This document shows positions 1 to 6,846 of a stretch of DNA of 64,000 bases, piece after piece (positions within the stretch are counted from its first letter, which is position 1; each line of letters opens with the position of its first letter). The notes beneath the pieces were generated by a model, which saw only the letters and a list, made by a program, of their open reading frames with translations, had not been told where the DNA came from and ran no database searches. The position numbers and the translations under genes are program-made. Source of the DNA: Lacticaseibacillus casei DSM 20011 = JCM 1134 = ATCC 393 (lineage in GTDB: Bacteria > Bacillota > Bacilli > Lactobacillales > Lactobacillaceae); the NCBI RefSeq assembly GCF_000829055.1, contig NZ_AP012544.1, forward strand, positions 1,674,001-1,738,000, written 5' to 3'.

Positions 1-1173
1 GTAGCCATTTTCCAGTGCGGGCGTGTAAACCATCAGCGGCTTAATCGTCGAACCGGGTGAATTACGCAGCTGGGTGGCATAGTTAAACCCTAAGAAGGTA
101 TGCTCACCGCGATTGCCCACGACTGCGCGCACACCACCGGTTTTGGGATCCAAGATGATGGAGGCACCTTGAACCTGTTTACCATCCGCAGCATCGGCCG
201 GGAATGCCCAGTTCTGCTCAAAACTGGTTTGCAGGTTCTGCTGATACGTTTGATCTAAGTTCGTGTAAATCTTATAACCTTTGTTCAAAATGTCATCAAC
301 ACTAATACCTTCACTCCGCGCTTCTTCAATAACCGAGTCGAAATAAGACGGGTATTTCTGCGCATTAGCCGTTGAAAAGGCATCGACAACCTGCACCGAC
401 TGGGCTTTAGCCGCATTGGCCTGAGCCTGGGTTAACTTATGGTTGTCGGCCATCAGTTGCAAAACAACGTTGCGTCGCGAAATGGCGTTGTCTTTATGGT
501 CAGCAGGATTGTAGTAACTGGGATTCCGCAGCATCCCTGCTAAAATGGCCCCTTCACTGGCATCCAATTGACTGGCATTTTTGCCAAAATACCGTTTCGC
601 CGCATCCTGCACGCCCCAAACACCATTGCCAAAATACGCATTGTTGAGATACATGGCAAGGATATCCTGCTTGGAGTAAACTTTATTCAGCTGAATGGCC
701 ATGAACAATTCCTGCGCCTTACGCATGATCGTCTGTTTCTGTGTCAATAACGTATTCTTGGCGAGTTGCTGGGTGATCGTACTGCCACCACCCATAATCT
801 GACCGTGGTGAATAACATAATTGAATGCAGACCGCAGAATCCCCTTAATCGAAAAACCGCCATTGGTATAAAAAGTTCGATCTTCCGTTGAGATCACTGC
901 ATTTTGAACCTGCTTACTAATGTCGTTTAACTCAACATAGGTCCCTTTTTGGCCATACAATGTCCCTGCTTCTTCATTGTTATCATCATAAATGACCGTT
1001 TTGGTTTGCAAGGTACTTTTAATATTTTGAACATCAGCGGTTTTGGCTTTATAAGTAAACCAGGCAGAGAACACCAAAATGACCGTTAGTCCGATTAAAA
1101 TCAGCCAACGAATCACCTGAAACCGGCGGAAGAACCACCGAATGCCCTGCCAGACACGTGATAAAAATTCCAT
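1..1173 (-). CDS. Class A penicillin-binding protein (PBP2A/1A-like), partial, C-terminus outside window
   Basis: Bifunctional peptidoglycan glycosyltransferase/transpeptidase acting on lipid II at the outer face of the membrane. The first 391 codons are present. Seen in the translation: a basic cytoplasmic start, one membrane anchor at about residues 20-40 (WLILIGLTVILVFSAWF), then a GT51 domain with the catalytic EDRTFY motif, the GGGSTITQQLAKN block and the DILAMYLNNAYFGNG block. A linker follows, then the start of the transpeptidase domain with the SxxK active site as SPGSTIKPL close to the window edge. The ATG at 1173 has GGAGGGCAG just upstream. The gene diverges from the RluD-like gene across about 110 bp. 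Family assignment is firm; which paralogue (PBP1A, 1B or 2A) is inferred only. Confidence 0.93.
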   Translation of the reverse strand, partial: MEFLSRVWQGIRWFFRRFQVIRWLILIGLTVILVFSAWFTYKAKTADVQNIKSTLQTKTVIYDDNNEEAGTLYGQKGTYVELNDISKQVQNAVISTEDRTFYTNGGFSIKGILRSAFNYVIHHGQIMGGGSTITQQLAKNTLLTQKQTIMRKAQELFMAIQLNKVYSKQDILAMYLNNAYFGNGVWGVQDAAKRYFGKNASQLDASEGAILAGMLRNPSYYNPADHKDNAISRRNVVLQLMADNHKLTQAQANAAKAQSVQVVDAFSTANAQKYPSYFDSVIEEARSEGISVDDILNKGYKIYTNLDQTYQQNLQTSFEQNWAFPADAADGKQVQGASIILDPKTGGVRAVVGNRGEHTFLGFNYATQLRNSPGSTIKPLMVYTPALENGY

Positions 1174-1284
1174 GCCTGCCCTCCTATTGTGAATCTTATT
1201 TATTGTAGCATAGCCAGGCGCTGCCTAAATCCCGGCTTCAGGTTTTTAAGCAAACTTTATGGACAAAGGAAACGAGGAAAACTT

Positions 1285-2115
1285 TTGTTATTTCAAACCA
1301 TCGCCATTGCTAAAGCGCATGCCAGCCTGCGTGATCAGCTTCAATCCTGGTTGATTCCCCGCAAACGGCAACATCAGATGCGCGTTGCCCGTTCGATCCA
1401 GGTAAATGGGCATTATCGCCATTTTAACGAACCAGTAGTCACCGGTGACCGTGTCGCCATGACTTACGACGAACCGATTCGCCTGGCCTATGTGTCGGAA
1501 ACGCCTCACCTCAATATCCGCTTTGAAGACGACAACTTACTCATTGTCGACAAACCTGCAGGCATGAAAACCCATCCGAATCAGCCGGGAGAAACCGGCA
1601 CCTTGATGAATCAGGCTGCAGCGTATTTGGCCCCACAGCCGGCGCTAATCACGCACCGGCTCGATATGGCAACTAGCGGACTTTTAGTCATTGCCAAAAA
1701 TCCCCTGGCACAAGCCATCATTAATCGGCAGCTGGCGACCAAAACCATGCACCGCGACTATCTTGCCGTGGTTCAGCGCGGCATCCCCAAAGAAGGCCGT
1801 ATTGACGCACCAATCGGCCATGATCCGCAAGACAAACGCAAGCGGATGATTCGGCCTGACGGTGCGCCGGCTGTCACTCATTACCAACGAATTGCGGAAA
1901 CGGCGACGACTGCCACTGTTCTGCTTCGCCTGGAAACCGGCCGCACCCACCAGATCCGCGTCCATCTCGCCAGCATCGGCTATCCAATTATCGATGATCC
2001 ATTATACGCATCGCCAAGTGATGAACCGCGAATGCGCCTGCACGCCTATCGCGTTCGCCTTACAAAGCCGCTCAGTGACGAACAACTCGCCGTCACTAGT
2101 CCGGTGCCATTTTAG
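1285..2115 (+). CDS. RluA/RluD-family pseudouridine synthase
   Basis: Isomerises specific uridines of large rRNA (or tRNA) to pseudouridine. The translation has the RluA-family KPAG block (IVDKPAGMKTHP), the catalytic-Asp signature HRLDMATSGLLVIAK and the C-terminal RTHQIRVHLASIGYPIIDDPLY motif. A short S4-like segment (RSIQVNG ... VVTGDRV) precedes it. The frame is open back to a GTG at 1189, but that start has no ribosome binding site and adds about 30 unconserved-looking residues. The TTG at 1285 follows ACGAGGA at 1272-1278 with good spacing and gives 276 aa, a normal family length, so I chose it. Which rRNA position is modified cannot be told from sequence alone. Confidence 0.85.
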   Translation: MLFQTIAIAKAHASLRDQLQSWLIPRKRQHQMRVARSIQVNGHYRHFNEPVVTGDRVAMTYDEPIRLAYVSETPHLNIRFEDDNLLIVDKPAGMKTHPNQPGETGTLMNQAAAYLAPQPALITHRLDMATSGLLVIAKNPLAQAIINRQLATKTMHRDYLAVVQRGIPKEGRIDAPIGHDPQDKRKRMIRPDGAPAVTHYQRIAETATTATVLLRLETGRTHQIRVHLASIGYPIIDDPLYASPSDEPRMRLHAYRVRLTKPLSDEQLAVTSPVPF

Positions 2116-2159
2116 GTGATCGGTCGCATAGAAAGACGAGGCCGAGCCATAATTTTGCA

Positions 2160-2395
2160 AGAGCGTTCATAGATTAGTGAATTCCGAACGATCAAAAATC
2201 TTAGGCAATAAATTCCAAGCCGTGCCAAACTCCGCAACCTCCGGCCAGATGGTGCTGGAACGCTGTGACGGCGCTTTGAGCCAGAAAACCACTGTCTCAA
2301 AGTCGCCTAACAACATCAGCGACAAGCCCAGTCGCTGTGTTGTTTGCACGGCTGAGCCCCATCTGGCCTACGATTGCTCCGCTTTGGCACTCATA
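2160..2395. repeat. Structured intergenic repeat predicted to fold as a three-way junction
   Basis: This fills the space between the pseudouridine synthase and the argR terminator. The outer arms GGCCAGATGG (about 2242) and CCATCTGGCC (about 2359) are perfectly complementary. Between them lie two independent hairpins: GGCGCTTTGAG / CTCAAAGTCGCC (one bulge), and AACAACATCAGCGAC / GTCGCTGTGTTGTT. Both strands carry short open frames (60-74 aa) that are by-products of the palindromes. Only one copy is in the window. I recall similar sequence recurring between genes in this genus, but could not check it. Confidence 0.6.
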
Positions 2396-2424
2396 TCTTA
2401 ATAATCCTATCAAATTCTCCTGGG

Positions 2425-2472
2425 AAAACAAAAAGCGGACATACCCAAATTAGTGTTGTAGTATGTTCGCTT
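2425..2472 (-). terminator. Rho-independent terminator of argS-argR
   Basis: The 12-bp arms AAGCGGACATAC (2433-2444) and GTATGTTCGCTT (2461-2472) pair with one G-U. On the minus strand a TTTTTGTTTT tail follows. It lies about 75 bp beyond the argR stop. Confidence 0.8.
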
Positions 2473-2548
2473 CTGTATTGTTGCTATGAATTATGATTCA
2501 GCCACGTCTTTTATCAACTCGTCACGCCTCAACCAAACAACACCGCCA

Positions 2549-3004
2549 TCACCGTTCAAAAGCATGCCGATACGCTTCTTCAAACCACTTCGCCTGCTCT
2601 TCATCGGGACTGATGACCACGATGGTATCATGACCGGCGATGGTGCCGACGACCTGATCGAAATCGATATCGTCGATGATGGCAGCCAGCAGGTTACCGT
2701 TACTCGGCAGTGTTTTGATGACATTCATAAATTGAACCCGGGTGATTGACAAGCCGACTTCACGGATCGAACGGCCTAGACGCTCGAGTTGTGATTCCGC
2801 CGAGCCACGAAAAATCGTATACCGCAGCGTTCCTGTTGCATCTTGTGCCTTCACGATTTTCATTTCGCGAATATCGCGGGAAATCGTTGCCTGTGTGGCA
2901 TCAATGCCGGCCGCCTTTAATGCTGCCAGAAGCTCTTCTTGGGTGGCAATTGGCTTTTGGTTAATAATCCGCGCCAACGCTGCCTGTCGTTCATTTTTGT
3001 TCAT
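2549..3004 (-). CDS. argR: Arginine repressor ArgR
   Basis: Arginine-responsive DNA-binding regulator of arginine metabolism, hexameric in the family. At 151 aa it has the usual length. The N-terminal winged helix-turn-helix holds the conserved ATQATISRDIREM recognition segment (about residues 36-48). The C-terminal oligomerisation and arginine-binding domain contains LPSNGNLLAAIIDDIDFDQVVGTIAGHDTI, close to the family GNANAIAALID...GTIAGDDT pattern. It starts 49 bp after the argS stop and shares the argS terminator, so it should be expressed from the argS T-box leader unless an internal promoter exists. Coupling the arginine repressor to tRNA-Arg charging is an inference from this layout. 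Confidence 0.95.
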   Translation of the reverse strand: MNKNERQAALARIINQKPIATQEELLAALKAAGIDATQATISRDIREMKIVKAQDATGTLRYTIFRGSAESQLERLGRSIREVGLSITRVQFMNVIKTLPSNGNLLAAIIDDIDFDQVVGTIAGHDTIVVISPDEEQAKWFEEAYRHAFER

Positions 3005-3053
3005 CCCAACACCTCCACCATGACGCTGTCGCTAGTCGCGATGATCTGACGGA

Positions 3054-4736
3054 CTACATCTCTTCCGGTGCGGCCACACCGAGCAAATGCAAGGCATTCT
3101 CCAAAACCTGCGTGGTCGCCTTCACCATCGCCAGCCGTGCCGGCAATTCGCTGTCTTCGACCAAAACTTTGACGTTGGCATAATACTGATTGAACGCTTT
3201 GGCCAAACGCAAGGCATACTTGGCAATCACGGAAGGTTCATACTCCTTGGCAGCACGCGCAACAATGGCTGGGAAGTCGCCTAATGCCCGCAAAACATCC
3301 CATGCAGCCGGATCGCTCAAGGCAACTTCCGGCGCAGGCGCAATGTCTGCTTTCCGCAAAATGCTGTGCGCCCGGGCATTGGTATATTGGACATAAGGAC
3401 CGGTTTCGCCTTCAAACCGAACCACTTCTTCCAAATTGAAATCAAAGTTGTCCAAACGTTCATTTTTCAGGTCGTGGAAAATAACCGCCCCGACACCCAC
3501 TTCATGGGCCACCTTTTGCGCATTCGGCAAATCCGGGTGCTTTTCGGCAATTTGCTGCTTGGCTAGATCAACCGCATCGTTTAAAACTTTTTCCAGCAAA
3601 ATAATGTTGCCACGGCGAGTTGACAGCTTCTTGCCATTCGCCGTAATCAAACCAAACGGAATATGGTGAATATCATTGGCCCATTCATAACCCATCTCCA
3701 GCAAAACTGCTTTCAACTGCTGGAAATGCTCGCGCTGTTCATTACCAACCACATACAGGCTTTGGACAAAGTGATAGTGATTCTTGCGGAAAATTGCCGC
3801 AGCAAGGTCACGCGTCATATAAAGCGTAGCGCCATCGGACTTCTTGATCAGCGCCGGATTAAGGTTGTACTTGCTTAAATCGACAATTTCAGCACCTTGA
3901 CTGGTTTTGAGCAGATGTTTGTCCTCAAGCGTTTTAACCACACTGTCCATTTTGTCGTTGTAAAAAGCTTCCCCGTTGTAAGAATCAAAATCTACGCCGA
4001 GGATCTTGTAAATGCGGTTGAATTCAGCCAGTGACACGGTCCGGAACCAGCGCCATAGCGTGAGTGCTTCGTCATCGCCATCTTCAAGGCGTTTGAACCA
4101 TGCCCGTGCTTCTCCTTCCAATTCGGGGTCCTTTTCGGCTTCCTCATGAAACTGCACATAATAGTGAAGCAGGTTTTTGATCGGATCGGCTTTGACCGCA
4201 TCTTCGGAGCCCCATTTTTTATAGGCCACGATTAACTTACCGAATTGGGTGCCCCAGTCGCCAAGGTGATTGATTTTAATTGGACTGTATCCGACTTTTT
4301 CCAAAATATTGGCCAGCGCATTGCCGATAACCGTCGAACGCAGATGGCCCATTGACATTGGCTTGGCAATATTAGGGCTGCTCATATCGATCGGGACATT
4401 GCCTTTGCCCAACTCGGCATCGCCGTAATGCTCGCCTTCCTGCGCAATGGCTTTCAGGACTTCGTGGGCAAAACTAATCTTGTCCAAATAAAAGTTCACA
4501 TAACCGCCAACCGCTTTAACCTGTTCAAATGGCGCCGCATCGATTTTTTCCACCAAATCGCTGGCAATCATTTTGGGTGCGCGATGCAGGATTTTGGCTA
4601 ATGAGAAAGTTGGAAAAGCATAATCACCTAAGTCAGATGATTTAGGCGTTTCAACTAACGCGGCAATCTTCGCTTCATCCAGTTGACCCGCCAAGGCTGG
4701 TTTAAGGGCATTGACAACAAGTTCTTTAAAATCCAT
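3054..4736 (-). CDS. argS: Arginyl-tRNA synthetase
   Basis: Class Ia aminoacyl-tRNA synthetase charging tRNA-Arg. The 560-aa protein has the HIGH-equivalent segment SSPNIAKPMSMGHLRSTVIG (about residues 118-137), the GDWGTQFG block, the KMSKS-equivalent GKKLSTRRGN and the C-terminal DALR anticodon-binding domain (VQYTNARAHSILRKA onward). The ATG at 4736 follows AGGAGGAACTT. It is the first gene after a T-box leader and is followed by argR on the same strand. Confidence 0.97.
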   Translation of the reverse strand: MDFKELVVNALKPALAGQLDEAKIAALVETPKSSDLGDYAFPTFSLAKILHRAPKMIASDLVEKIDAAPFEQVKAVGGYVNFYLDKISFAHEVLKAIAQEGEHYGDAELGKGNVPIDMSSPNIAKPMSMGHLRSTVIGNALANILEKVGYSPIKINHLGDWGTQFGKLIVAYKKWGSEDAVKADPIKNLLHYYVQFHEEAEKDPELEGEARAWFKRLEDGDDEALTLWRWFRTVSLAEFNRIYKILGVDFDSYNGEAFYNDKMDSVVKTLEDKHLLKTSQGAEIVDLSKYNLNPALIKKSDGATLYMTRDLAAAIFRKNHYHFVQSLYVVGNEQREHFQQLKAVLLEMGYEWANDIHHIPFGLITANGKKLSTRRGNIILLEKVLNDAVDLAKQQIAEKHPDLPNAQKVAHEVGVGAVIFHDLKNERLDNFDFNLEEVVRFEGETGPYVQYTNARAHSILRKADIAPAPEVALSDPAAWDVLRALGDFPAIVARAAKEYEPSVIAKYALRLAKAFNQYYANVKVLVEDSELPARLAMVKATTQVLENALHLLGVAAPEEM

Positions 4737-4761
4737 AAGTTCCTCCTAAAATGATGATGCC

Positions 4762-4950
4762 ACGAAAAAAGACCCATCTCTCCCTTATCGAAGAGACGAG
4801 CCTTTGCCCGCGGTACCACTCTACTTGACATATGTCCACTCAAAACACTGATCCTCAAAAGCGCGCCGCCTGGTCTGACGTGATCGTTTGCACTAGCCGA
4901 TCTCACTGTCAAAACGCCGATTGACCTGACATCCTCTTTCTCTTCGGACC
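4762..4950 (-). promoter_or_regulatory. T-box leader upstream of argS
   Basis: Read on the minus strand, the leader contains the T-box core AGAGTGGTACCGCGG (about 4821-4807). It is followed at once by a strong terminator hairpin (GGCTCGTCTCTTCG / GAGAGATGGGTC) and a TTTTTT run at 4770-4765. This is the standard antiterminator/terminator arrangement that reads uncharged tRNA. In the UGGN'ACC bulge N' is U, which pairs with an A discriminator base; the neighbouring tRNA-Gly has U73 and so does not fit. The specifier codon in stem I was not resolved by eye. Upstream sequence runs directly into the tRNA-Gly gene only 5 bp away. Confidence 0.88.
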
Positions 4951-4955
4951 TATAC

Positions 4956-5026
4956 AGCGGTCGACGAGAATCGAACTCGCGACACCAGCTTGGGAAGCTG
5001 GAGTTTTACCACTAAACTACGACCGC
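4956..5026 (-). tRNA. tRNA-Gly (anticodon CCC)
   Basis: A 71-nt cloverleaf. Acceptor stem GCGGTCG / CGACCGC, D arm with GTTTAGTGGTAAAAC, anticodon stem CCAGC/GCTGG enclosing loop TTCCCAA (anticodon CCC, reads GGG), T arm with GTTCGATTC, discriminator T. No CCA is encoded. It is immediately upstream of the argS T-box leader with no terminator between, so the two are probably made as one transcript and separated by tRNA 3' processing. Confidence 0.95.
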
Positions 5027-5041
5027 AAATCAACGCATATA

Positions 5042-5069
5042 AGTGTATCACGGCGATGCGCATTTGCAA
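5042..5069 (-). promoter_or_regulatory. Promoter for tRNA-Gly / argS leader
   Basis: On the minus strand: -35 TTGCAA (5064-5069), 16-bp spacer, -10 TACACT (5042-5047). Predicted initiation is about 10 bp before the tRNA 5' end. No other convincing promoter lies between the tRNA and argS. Confidence 0.55.
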
Positions 5070-5139
5070 AGCCGCAATCGGTCTTTTTTTCTATGATTTC
5101 AATGAGAAAACATCTTAAAAATGAGTGCGTGTAATTTTG

Positions 5140-5167
5140 TTGTTAATCTTTCTCACCGTGCTATAAT
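5140..5167 (+). promoter_or_regulatory. Promoter of the HicB-like gene
   Basis: -35 TTGTTA (5140-5145), 16-bp spacer, perfect -10 TATAAT (5162-5167), followed by the AAGAGGAG ribosome binding site at about 5178. Confidence 0.65.
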
Positions 5168-5193
5168 AATAGGAAAGAAGAGGAGTGGTCGAG

Positions 5194-5580
5194 ATGGCAA
5201 AAACGGGACGTCACTATTATTTCGTGGCGCGCAACGAGAAAACCAAAACTGGTTATCGCATTAGTTTTCCTAATATCCCTAATGCTGAGGCAGTCGGGAC
5301 AACGTATGAAGAAACCGTTTATTATTCATATCGGGTCTTGGCTGATTTCTTAAGCCATCTGCCAAAAAAAGAAGCCGAGATTCGCGCCTATACACTGTCA
5401 GATATTCCGGATACTGTTTCAAGTAAAGTTTTCTACTCGTTAGTGAGCGTCACGCCAGACTTTGATCCCCACAAGATGGAGACACACTTTACCTTACCGC
5501 AAACGCCGCCAGACGATATTCGGCAAAAAGCCGCCAAACTAGCGGGATTGGTAACGCCGAATGACAATGTTGCTTTATAG
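5194..5580 (+). CDS. HicB-like (partial RNase H fold) protein, no HicA partner
   Basis: A 128-aa protein whose first half resembles the HicB antitoxin fold: HYYFVARNEKTKTGYRISFPNIPNAEAVG, then a helix beginning TYEETVYYSYRVLADFL. This matches the family pattern of a short beta strand, xGYxVxFPDLPG, and a helix of E/A repeats. HicB proteins normally neutralise the HicA mRNA interferase encoded next to them, but no short double-stranded-RNA-binding-like frame is adjacent. There is also no obvious C-terminal DNA-binding domain. The ATG at 5194 has correct spacing from AGGAG, so I preferred it to the upstream GTG at 5185. It may be a solitary regulator or a remnant; function is not established. 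Confidence 0.6.
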   Translation: MAKTGRHYYFVARNEKTKTGYRISFPNIPNAEAVGTTYEETVYYSYRVLADFLSHLPKKEAEIRAYTLSDIPDTVSSKVFYSLVSVTPDFDPHKMETHFTLPQTPPDDIRQKAAKLAGLVTPNDNVAL

Positions 5581-5592
5581 GACACAGATAAG

Positions 5593-5775
5593 ATGCAAAC
5601 TTTTCAAATGATCTTGTTGGTAATCTTTGTCATCTGTGTTCTAACGGCTTTTGTCGGTTTATTGAGTTGGTTGGTGTTAATGCTTAGGCATCAGCCGCCT
5701 GATCGCGCTCGTCGTTTGGCGCTGATGAGTGGTGCGGTTGCTTTAATTGCTTTGATTTTGAATGCCTTCACTTAA
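5593..5775 (+). CDS. Small two-helix membrane protein, unknown function
   Basis: A 60-aa protein with two hydrophobic helices (about residues 6-30 and 43-58) joined by a basic linker RHQPPDRARR. No family recognised. It lies 12 bp after the HicB-like gene and before a terminator, so the two are likely one transcript. The ribosome binding site (AGATAAG) is weak, which suggests translational coupling or low expression. Confidence 0.6.
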   Translation: MQTFQMILLVIFVICVLTAFVGLLSWLVLMLRHQPPDRARRLALMSGAVALIALILNAFT

Positions 5776-5780
5776 TGATT

Positions 5781-5826
5781 AACGCTCCGTACGCCATCTT
5801 TTCCGCGATGCCGGGGCGTTTTTGTT
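5781..5826 (+). terminator. Terminator after the small membrane protein gene
   Basis: AACGCTCCG (5781-5789) pairs with CGGGGCGTT (5812-5820) over 9 bp, followed by TTTTTG. Confidence 0.7.
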
Positions 5827-5904
5827 TGGCTGGCGAGCCGGTGACTGGTTTCTGGCGCTTTTCTATGCTTAAATGGGAGCAGCAAATATTGAAGGAGTGG
5901 GCAC

Positions 5905-6846
5905 ATGACTGATCTGCATACAAGTATTGATGAGTTTCAATTTGACAACGTATTTATGAACGCAAGTGGCGTACGCTGCTACACCAAAGACGAACTGGAT
6001 GAACTGGCAGAAAGCGATGCCGGAACTTTGGTTACCAAGAGCGCGACCCAGGCAAAGCGACTTGGCAATCCCAGCCCGCGATATGCCCGCTTAGAACTAG
6101 GATCGATTAATTCCATGGGGCTGCCTAATGAAGGTCTCGAGTATTATTTGGATTATGCGTTGAGCTTTCAAAAAGCCCATCCTGACAAGCCGATTTTTCT
6201 GTCAGTTGCCGGTCTTTCCATGGAAGAAAATCTGGCGATGGCCCACACCATTGAAGATTCAGACTTTAACGGGTTGGTTGAGTTCAATTTAAGCTGCCCG
6301 AATGTTCCCGGCAAGCCGCAGACCGGTTATGACTTTGACCGGACACAGGAAGTTTTGACCAATCTCTTTAGCTTCTTTACCAAACCGGCCGGTGTCAAGT
6401 TGCCGCCTTATTTTGACCTCGCGCAATTTGACCAGATGGCGGCGATTCTCAATCAATTCCCGCTTAAATTCGTCAATTCGATTAACAGCCTCGGCAACGG
6501 CCTTATGATTGATCCGGAAACCGACACGGCGTTGATCAAGCCTAAAGGTGGCTTTGGCGGCATCGGCGGTGCCTACGCCAAACCAATCGCACTTGCTAAC
6601 GTCCGGGCTTTTGCGCAGCGCCTCGATCCTAAGATTCAACTGATCGGCACCGGTGGCGTGACCAACGGCCGGGATGCTTACGATTTGATTCTAGCCGGCG
6701 CAAGTCTTGTCCAGGTAGGTACCCTCTTGCAAGAAGAAGGCCCAGCTGCGTTCACGCGGCTTACCCGGGAGTTACGCGCCGTGATGCAGACTAAAGGCTA
6801 TAATGCCATTAGTGACTTCAAGGGGCAATTGAAAGTCTTATCATGA
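5905..6846 (+). CDS. pyrD: Dihydroorotate dehydrogenase, class 1A (fumarate-dependent)
   Basis: Cytosolic FMN enzyme oxidising dihydroorotate to orotate, with fumarate as acceptor in class 1A. The 313-aa protein has the class 1 start (NVFMNASGVRCYT), the substrate loop INSMGLPNEG, the active-site cysteine in VEFNLSCPNVPGKPQ (about residue 130) and the phosphate-binding end IGTGGVTNGRDAYDLILAGA. No partner pyrK is adjacent, consistent with class 1A. No other pyrimidine gene is nearby. Its stop overlaps the start of the next gene by ATGA, so the two are translationally coupled. AAGGAG lies just upstream of the ATG. Confidence 0.95.
   Translation: MTDLHTSIDEFQFDNVFMNASGVRCYTKDELDELAESDAGTLVTKSATQAKRLGNPSPRYARLELGSINSMGLPNEGLEYYLDYALSFQKAHPDKPIFLSVAGLSMEENLAMAHTIEDSDFNGLVEFNLSCPNVPGKPQTGYDFDRTQEVLTNLFSFFTKPAGVKLPPYFDLAQFDQMAAILNQFPLKFVNSINSLGNGLMIDPETDTALIKPKGGFGGIGGAYAKPIALANVRAFAQRLDPKIQLIGTGGVTNGRDAYDLILAGASLVQVGTLLQEEGPAAFTRLTRELRAVMQTKGYNAISDFKGQLKVLS

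Noticed and set aside
2112..2401. Small open frames on both strands next to the pseudouridine synthase gene
   Set aside because: They lie wholly within the three-way-junction repeat, lack ribosome sites and overlap each other on opposite strands.
4957..5026. The adjacent tRNA-Gly as ligand of the T-box
   Set aside because: The T-box bulge base U pairs with A73, whereas this tRNA has U73; the downstream gene is argS.
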